NCBI GenBank assembly: GCA_946800325.1
Contig: OX326956.1
Location: 49,213,052-49,277,051, forward strand
Reading direction: 5' to 3'
From: Luzula sylvatica
Lineage: Eukaryota > Streptophyta > Magnoliopsida > Poales > Juncaceae
DNA: 64,000 bases
Each line of letters begins with the position of its first letter. Position 1 is the stretch's first letter. Below are positions 59,594-64,000 of this stretch, piece by piece. The translations under genes were made by a program, and so were the position numbers. A model generated the notes under the pieces. It was given only the letters and a program-made list of their open reading frames with translations. It made no database searches and was not told where the DNA came from.

Positions 59594-62500
59594 GGCGGGA
59601 AGATTCTTTCTTCAGGGTTTATGGTGTTGTCCGAGGGAAGTGATAAAAGAGAAGGAAGGATTTGAAGCTTTATCAATGGTTTTTGTGCATTTACCTAATC
59701 CGACCCGTTTGCGGATTTACGGGTCCAATTATCCACGACCCTTTAATTTTTGCTAGACAGAAGCAGAACAGAACGCAGGTAGATTTCGATTATTATTTTT
59801 AGGGAAATTTTTCAGCGACCCCTTAACTTTTATGAATATTATCAAAAATCTCTTCACTTTTGAAATTTCTTCAAAAACAATTAATCTTACTAATACATTT
59901 TACAAATACTTTTCTCCGTGATGCCACGTCATTTTTTTAACCCAATTGGATAGTCAAATACTTTTGTAGATTAATCAAGACAGAAAAAAAACTCCCATCT
60001 CTTCTAGCACTGCACATACTCGAACAGGGAAAGGGCATCCCATCTCTTGTTGCCTCGCACAGACCCGCATATTGGGAAGGCATCCCATCTCTTCCATTCT
60101 TGCTTCGCACAGAAGGCCTAATCTGAAGGGCGCCGGCTTAGATTTGTACTTATTTTTCTCTTTCTCTTTCGAATATAATCGCCGCTTCTCTTTCTCTTCT
60201 CGGTCGCTATTCCTTTCTCTGTTTTTTTACCGATTCCTCAGAGGTCTATGTTCCTTTCACTGATTTTTTTTCCGATTCCTTGTCGGCTGAAAAGAGAGGG
60301 GTACCGATATTTGTGGATAACATGTAAACGAATTGGGTACATTCAAAGTGTTTTTTTTTTAAATGAATGTATTTTCAAAACTTTTTTTTTTTCCTTTCTG
60401 TTTTGCGATATTAACAACACCGCACGGAAAATATAGACAATATTTTCAAATATAATAATTTACAAGGTTGTTCACAACAAAATCCATAATTCCATTCCTA
60501 TCACAATCCTCCGCGACCTCACAAAATAAGAGACGTGCCACATCGTTTCTTACATATAAAGTTTGTGAAAATTTAAACAAGTGTCGCCATTAATTTATTT
60601 ATACGAGTTCATATTATTTCGGTTTCAATTTACCGTTATCTCAGAATTAAGTTAATTTCGGACCAACTCTTAATATTGTCTTTCTTTTTAATATGAAATG
60701 ACACGAATCAATACTAATCTAACGTGTGTCGCTTTTTTAAGAATTGAAAACGTGAAAAGATTACGTCACGAGATGTAACTTTTACACGATTATTCTTAAA
60801 AAAAAAATCCTTAATTGATTTTTGCAAATATGTTTTTTTCTCTTTTTCAAACATTAATATGTTTTTTTCTTACAAATGAAAATAAGATGAACTTCTAAAA
60901 CTAGATAGATGAACATCTAAAAATCATAATAAGTAGAAAAATAAAATGAAATTGAGTGAGATAAAATCTTGAACAAACAAGACACAATGAATATTAAACA
61001 TAAATTTTTTTGATGATTTTAAAAGATATAGAAAACAGTGAAATCAATTTTACCAAACATGACAAAAAATGAAGAATTTTGATAGTAATTTAACCTAATT
61101 ATCCAAATATTTTATTTTATTTTGTTTTCTTATTAATAGACAAATTTACAAACAAGAAAAATATGCATATAAACAGGTAAATAATGAAGAAATATTTTTT
61201 ATATAATTTTAAAATTCACTAGAAATCTCGTAATGCTACTTTTTTCACATAAATTAATAATTAATAGAAAAATATAAATAAATTGGAAATTAAAATAAAG
61301 CTATCCAATTTCACACAATCATTCAGCACACAATTACAAATCTAAAAAAATAAACGGAACTCAATTCGAACATACCAGTAAAAAATAATGACAAATTACT
61401 TATAGGTCCTTAAAATCTTACAAAAAGGTCCCTGAATAAAGAGCTATTTTGTTTGCTATTTTAAAATGAAAAAAAATATAAAAATAATAAAAAAATATTA
61501 TTTGTCTCTTTCGTCATAGGACTTGGCGAAAGTGGATTAATTAACTTTTTTTTTTCAAGTTAACGTACAAAAATAATGGTTAAAACATTTTCACCGGACC
61601 TTCTCCTATTTCGTGAGGGGCCCGACAAAAGAGCTAGTTTTGCAAATTTAACAAAAACATTACTATTCTTACAAATTGGGTTTTTGTAAAGGCTACATGT
61701 CAAAAAAATTCCATTTTTACTTGTACATGTTCGAATGCTATTTAAGAAGTGATGTCAACATTTTTTTGTTTTGATAAGATTTAGAGTATTCAATGCAAAT
61801 CATAAATTTACATCGTAGTAATGTTGTATTATTATAATATATTATACTATATTATATTATATTATATTGTAATACATAATTTAACATTATATTATATTCT
61901 AGATTTTTTTTATTATATTATATTATACTGTATTGTATTGTATTGTATTGTATTGTGATTATATTATATTATATTATATTATATTGTATTACAATAAAAT
62001 AAAACAAGTAAACTCCAAAAAATAATTTTTTTGATAATTTTTTTAAAAATTATATCCACACACCACACTTGAACCCTAAATTTTGTAAAATTTCATTTTG
62101 CACCGTTCTAATCACTACAAATTATGATATTCGCAAACAAGCCCCACGTACCAGAACAAACTAGCGCATCCAAACAAACAAGCCCTTAATCAGTTAATCT
62201 TACAAATCTGTGGGCGAACAATTGGCAAGTGAGAGACCCGATCGCACGAACCAATCTTAATTAAGATATTCATGCGGACCATTATAGCCCGCATCCTTAT
62301 TTCAAGCGGACGTCATCACAACACAACTCAACATGACAGAAATCCAAACCGGATCCATTAACCACTTCCTGCAGCACAACTTACCCCGACTACGAGGATA
62401 ATGACTGACGTGTGGTCCCACCCGTGTATATTTCCAATTAACTTCCCGTTTGATACCTCACGGTCACGGAGATGTCTCTCGACGTGTCAGGATCTCATTG

Positions 62501-62700
62501 GTTGCCTCTGAGAAAATAAGGGTTGTCTGTCTGAAAAGCTATTGACAAAAGTTCAAATACACACTTACAAGATATTAAATTTTATTACCATGTAAGGACA
62601 TTATTTACATGTTCTTTCCATGTTTAAACATTTGGGTACGAGCACGTGATATTATGTTAATTATTAGGGGTGGAATTGTAAAATTACAAGGCCAAAGAAC
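59594..62700. other. Intergenic DNA upstream of two divergent genes
   Basis: About 3 kb of AT-rich DNA. A T-rich and CT-rich stretch at 60130-60300, a pentanucleotide repeat at 61826-61996 (listed separately), otherwise no gene, RNA or recognisable element. Confidence 0.55.
61826..61996. repeat. Pentanucleotide repeat (TATTA/TATTG)n
   Basis: Tracts of ATATT units, then six TATTG units (about 61930-61957), then ATATT again, interrupted by short unique bits. Confidence 0.9.
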
Positions 62701-62749
62701 CCTTCGCCTCTAATCACCCTACCTTTTATTCTTCGATAACCTCTATTTC

Positions 62750-63603
62750 TCTCTCTTTACTCAGCCGTCGACCCCTGAATCCAAAACCTCTCCTTTCTCC
62801 GCCCCCAAATCGCCAATTCTCGTACCATCATCATTGCCTATCCAATCACACCAATTCGAAGTTAATTTGTGTGATTAATCTTGTTTTTTTTCGTTTATTT
62901 CCCAAAATCGGAAACCCAAAAACCGGGAAGGAAAAAGGATAAAAATTCGGAAATTTTGAAATTTAGTTCTCCCTCCAAACAAGGACCGTCACCTTGTCTT
63001 GTTTGATTGTGCTGTACTAACAGCCAATCGTGTCTAAATTTAATCCGAAGGTTTAATCTTCCAATTTGGGTGCTTTTAGGTGGGTTTATTCGTAGAAATA
63101 CCGCTTTTGCATTTATTTTTCACACGTGAAGTTGCTTGCTTGAGTACTTGTTATGTGATTTGGTTTTGTGGTGTTGATTGGATTTCTAGGGTTTGAATTT
63201 GGGCTTTCGTGATCCGTTTTGTTGCTTTGTCCTGTTTTATCTACGGATCCATGTCTTTTCGGCCTGATCTGGCTGTTCTGATTATCGATTCACAAATTCG
63301 TTTTCTTTGCAGTTTTCATAGATTGAACATAGAATGAATTTGATTTTGACTTTTAATCAACCGCTTATTTATCTTTCAAAGTACGTAGCATTGAAATACA
63401 CATCATGTTTTGATCGTTTTATTGCCTGTTTTGTAAAATATATTCTCAAATGCTAATGTTTGAATACAACTAGTTGTTATTTTCTGTAATCGAACATGAT
63501 TTAACTTCTGAAAACCAAAAATTAGATTTGAACTAACATCAATTCTACTTCAATTTTAACAGATAGCGAGAAAAGACCTGAATTGACTATTCTTAATGTA
63601 AGG
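62750..63603 (+). promoter_or_regulatory. Likely 5' untranslated region of the CHD1/CHR5-type gene
   Basis: Pyrimidine-rich DNA from about 62750 (CTCTATTTCTCTCTCTTTAC) precedes the start codon. A candidate leader intron runs from TTTTAG/GTGGGT (63080) to TTTTAACAG (63562), leaving a short leader before ATG 63604. Inferred from splice signals only. Confidence 0.4.
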
Positions 63604-64000
63604 ATGGCGTTCTTTAAGAACTCAGGAAGCAATAACATGGACTCAGGTTACAACTTAAATGAGAGAGCTGAGGATGTACCTGCACTGCATGATGTAGATC
63701 CCGATTCCAGTTCACGACACTGGAATTTGAACGAAAAAGCTGAGGATACATACCAAATTCAGGACAATGGCGTAAACGTAAATACGATAAACAACCCACC
63801 GAGAAGAGTTGCCCCATCTGTTGCTTGGGGCTCAAGTTTCTGGAAGGAATCTGACTCGACATATGGCGAAGAAGAACAGGGAATGTCTTATAAAAGCCAT
63901 GCTGAGGTGGCAGGTGATGAAGTGCTCTCTGACGAGGACTATGAACAGGATGGAGAAGATTTGAACCAGGCTTTTCACCAGCCAAGCAGACCCGGTAGTT
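63604..64000 (+). CDS. CHR5: CHD1-type chromatin remodeller (CHR5-like), N-terminus only
   Basis: Open from ATG 63604 to the window edge (132 codons). The protein starts MAFFKNSGSNN and has two imperfect repeats (SGYNLNERAEDVPA and RHWNLNEKAEDTYQ), then RVAPSVAWGSSFWKE and GDEVLSDEDYEQDGED. The MAFF start, the WGS-FWK motif and the LSDE-YEQD acidic motif match what I remember of the Arabidopsis CHR5 N-terminus, the plant CHD1 orthologue: a nuclear ATPase that positions nucleosomes and binds methylated H3. Chromodomains and the SNF2 motor would lie beyond the window. With only the N-terminus visible, the family call is good but not final. Confidence 0.8.
   Translation, partial: MAFFKNSGSNNMDSGYNLNERAEDVPALHDVDPDSSSRHWNLNEKAEDTYQIQDNGVNVNTINNPPRRVAPSVAWGSSFWKESDSTYGEEEQGMSYKSHAEVAGDEVLSDEDYEQDGEDLNQAFHQPSRPGS

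Noticed and set aside
59406..60436. Small plus-strand frames upstream of the pseudouridine synthase gene
   Set aside because: They are antisense to its presequence or lie in pyrimidine-rich DNA, with no splice or homology support.

Overview
The window is nuclear DNA from a flowering plant, most likely a eudicot. Genes are split by many short AT-rich GT-AG introns, intergenic DNA is AT-rich, and the gene families are plant-typical: a P-type PPR protein, a UBC19/20-type E2, a UBP24-type deubiquitinase, a NETWORKED-type NAB protein, plastid ribosomal protein L6 and a CHR5/CHD1 remodeller. The species cannot be told from the sequence alone. All exon structures here come from reading frames and splice signals; there is no transcript evidence.

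Left part (1-36772): a large direct segmental duplication. Copy A (1 to about 23213, possibly running off the left edge) and copy B (26435-36772) each carry, in the same order, a PPR gene, two related blocks with a small unidentified exon pair, and a complete six-exon E2-C (UBC19/20-like) gene. The copies have since diverged. Copy A gained a fold-back MITE, a Helitron-like element, a hAT-like element and an Athila-type Ty3 retrotransposon. Copy B gained a 5'-truncated LINE and two short deletions with microhomology at their ends, one of which breaks its PPR gene. Between the copies lie a seven-exon coiled-coil gene of unknown function (23704-25178) and a third, partial copy of the E2 5' region that has lost exon 1.

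The retrotransposon (11521-20053, minus strand) keeps one full LTR (TGATG...CATCA ends) and a gag-pol region. Its 5' end is replaced by a nearly identical 1720-bp copy (20054-21773) of its own 3' LTR/host junction. Its LTR and 3' untranslated region carry dense arrays of a palindromic motif, CGTTRYAACG, about 38 copies in all. This is the most unusual sequence pattern in the window.

Right part (38181-64000) is ordinary low-repeat gene space: an RRP17/NOL12-like pre-rRNA processing protein (+), UBP24-like deubiquitinase (-), N6-methyl-AMP deaminase MAPDA/ADAL (-), a NAB-domain coiled-coil protein with duplicated exons and one in-frame stop (-), plastid ribosomal protein L6 (+), RNA pseudouridine synthase 6-like (-), and the 5' end of a CHD1/CHR5-type chromatin remodeller (+). 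These genes are independent transcription units, not a pathway cluster. Several act in RNA metabolism (RRP17, MAPDA, PUS6, PPR) or ubiquitin biology (two E2s, UBP24), but nothing in the sequence suggests they are co-regulated.

I found no self-contained novel system such as a biosynthetic cluster, CRISPR array or defence island. The second-look candidates are the duplication with its post-duplication scars, the palindrome arrays, and the nonsense-bearing but skippable exon of the NAB gene.
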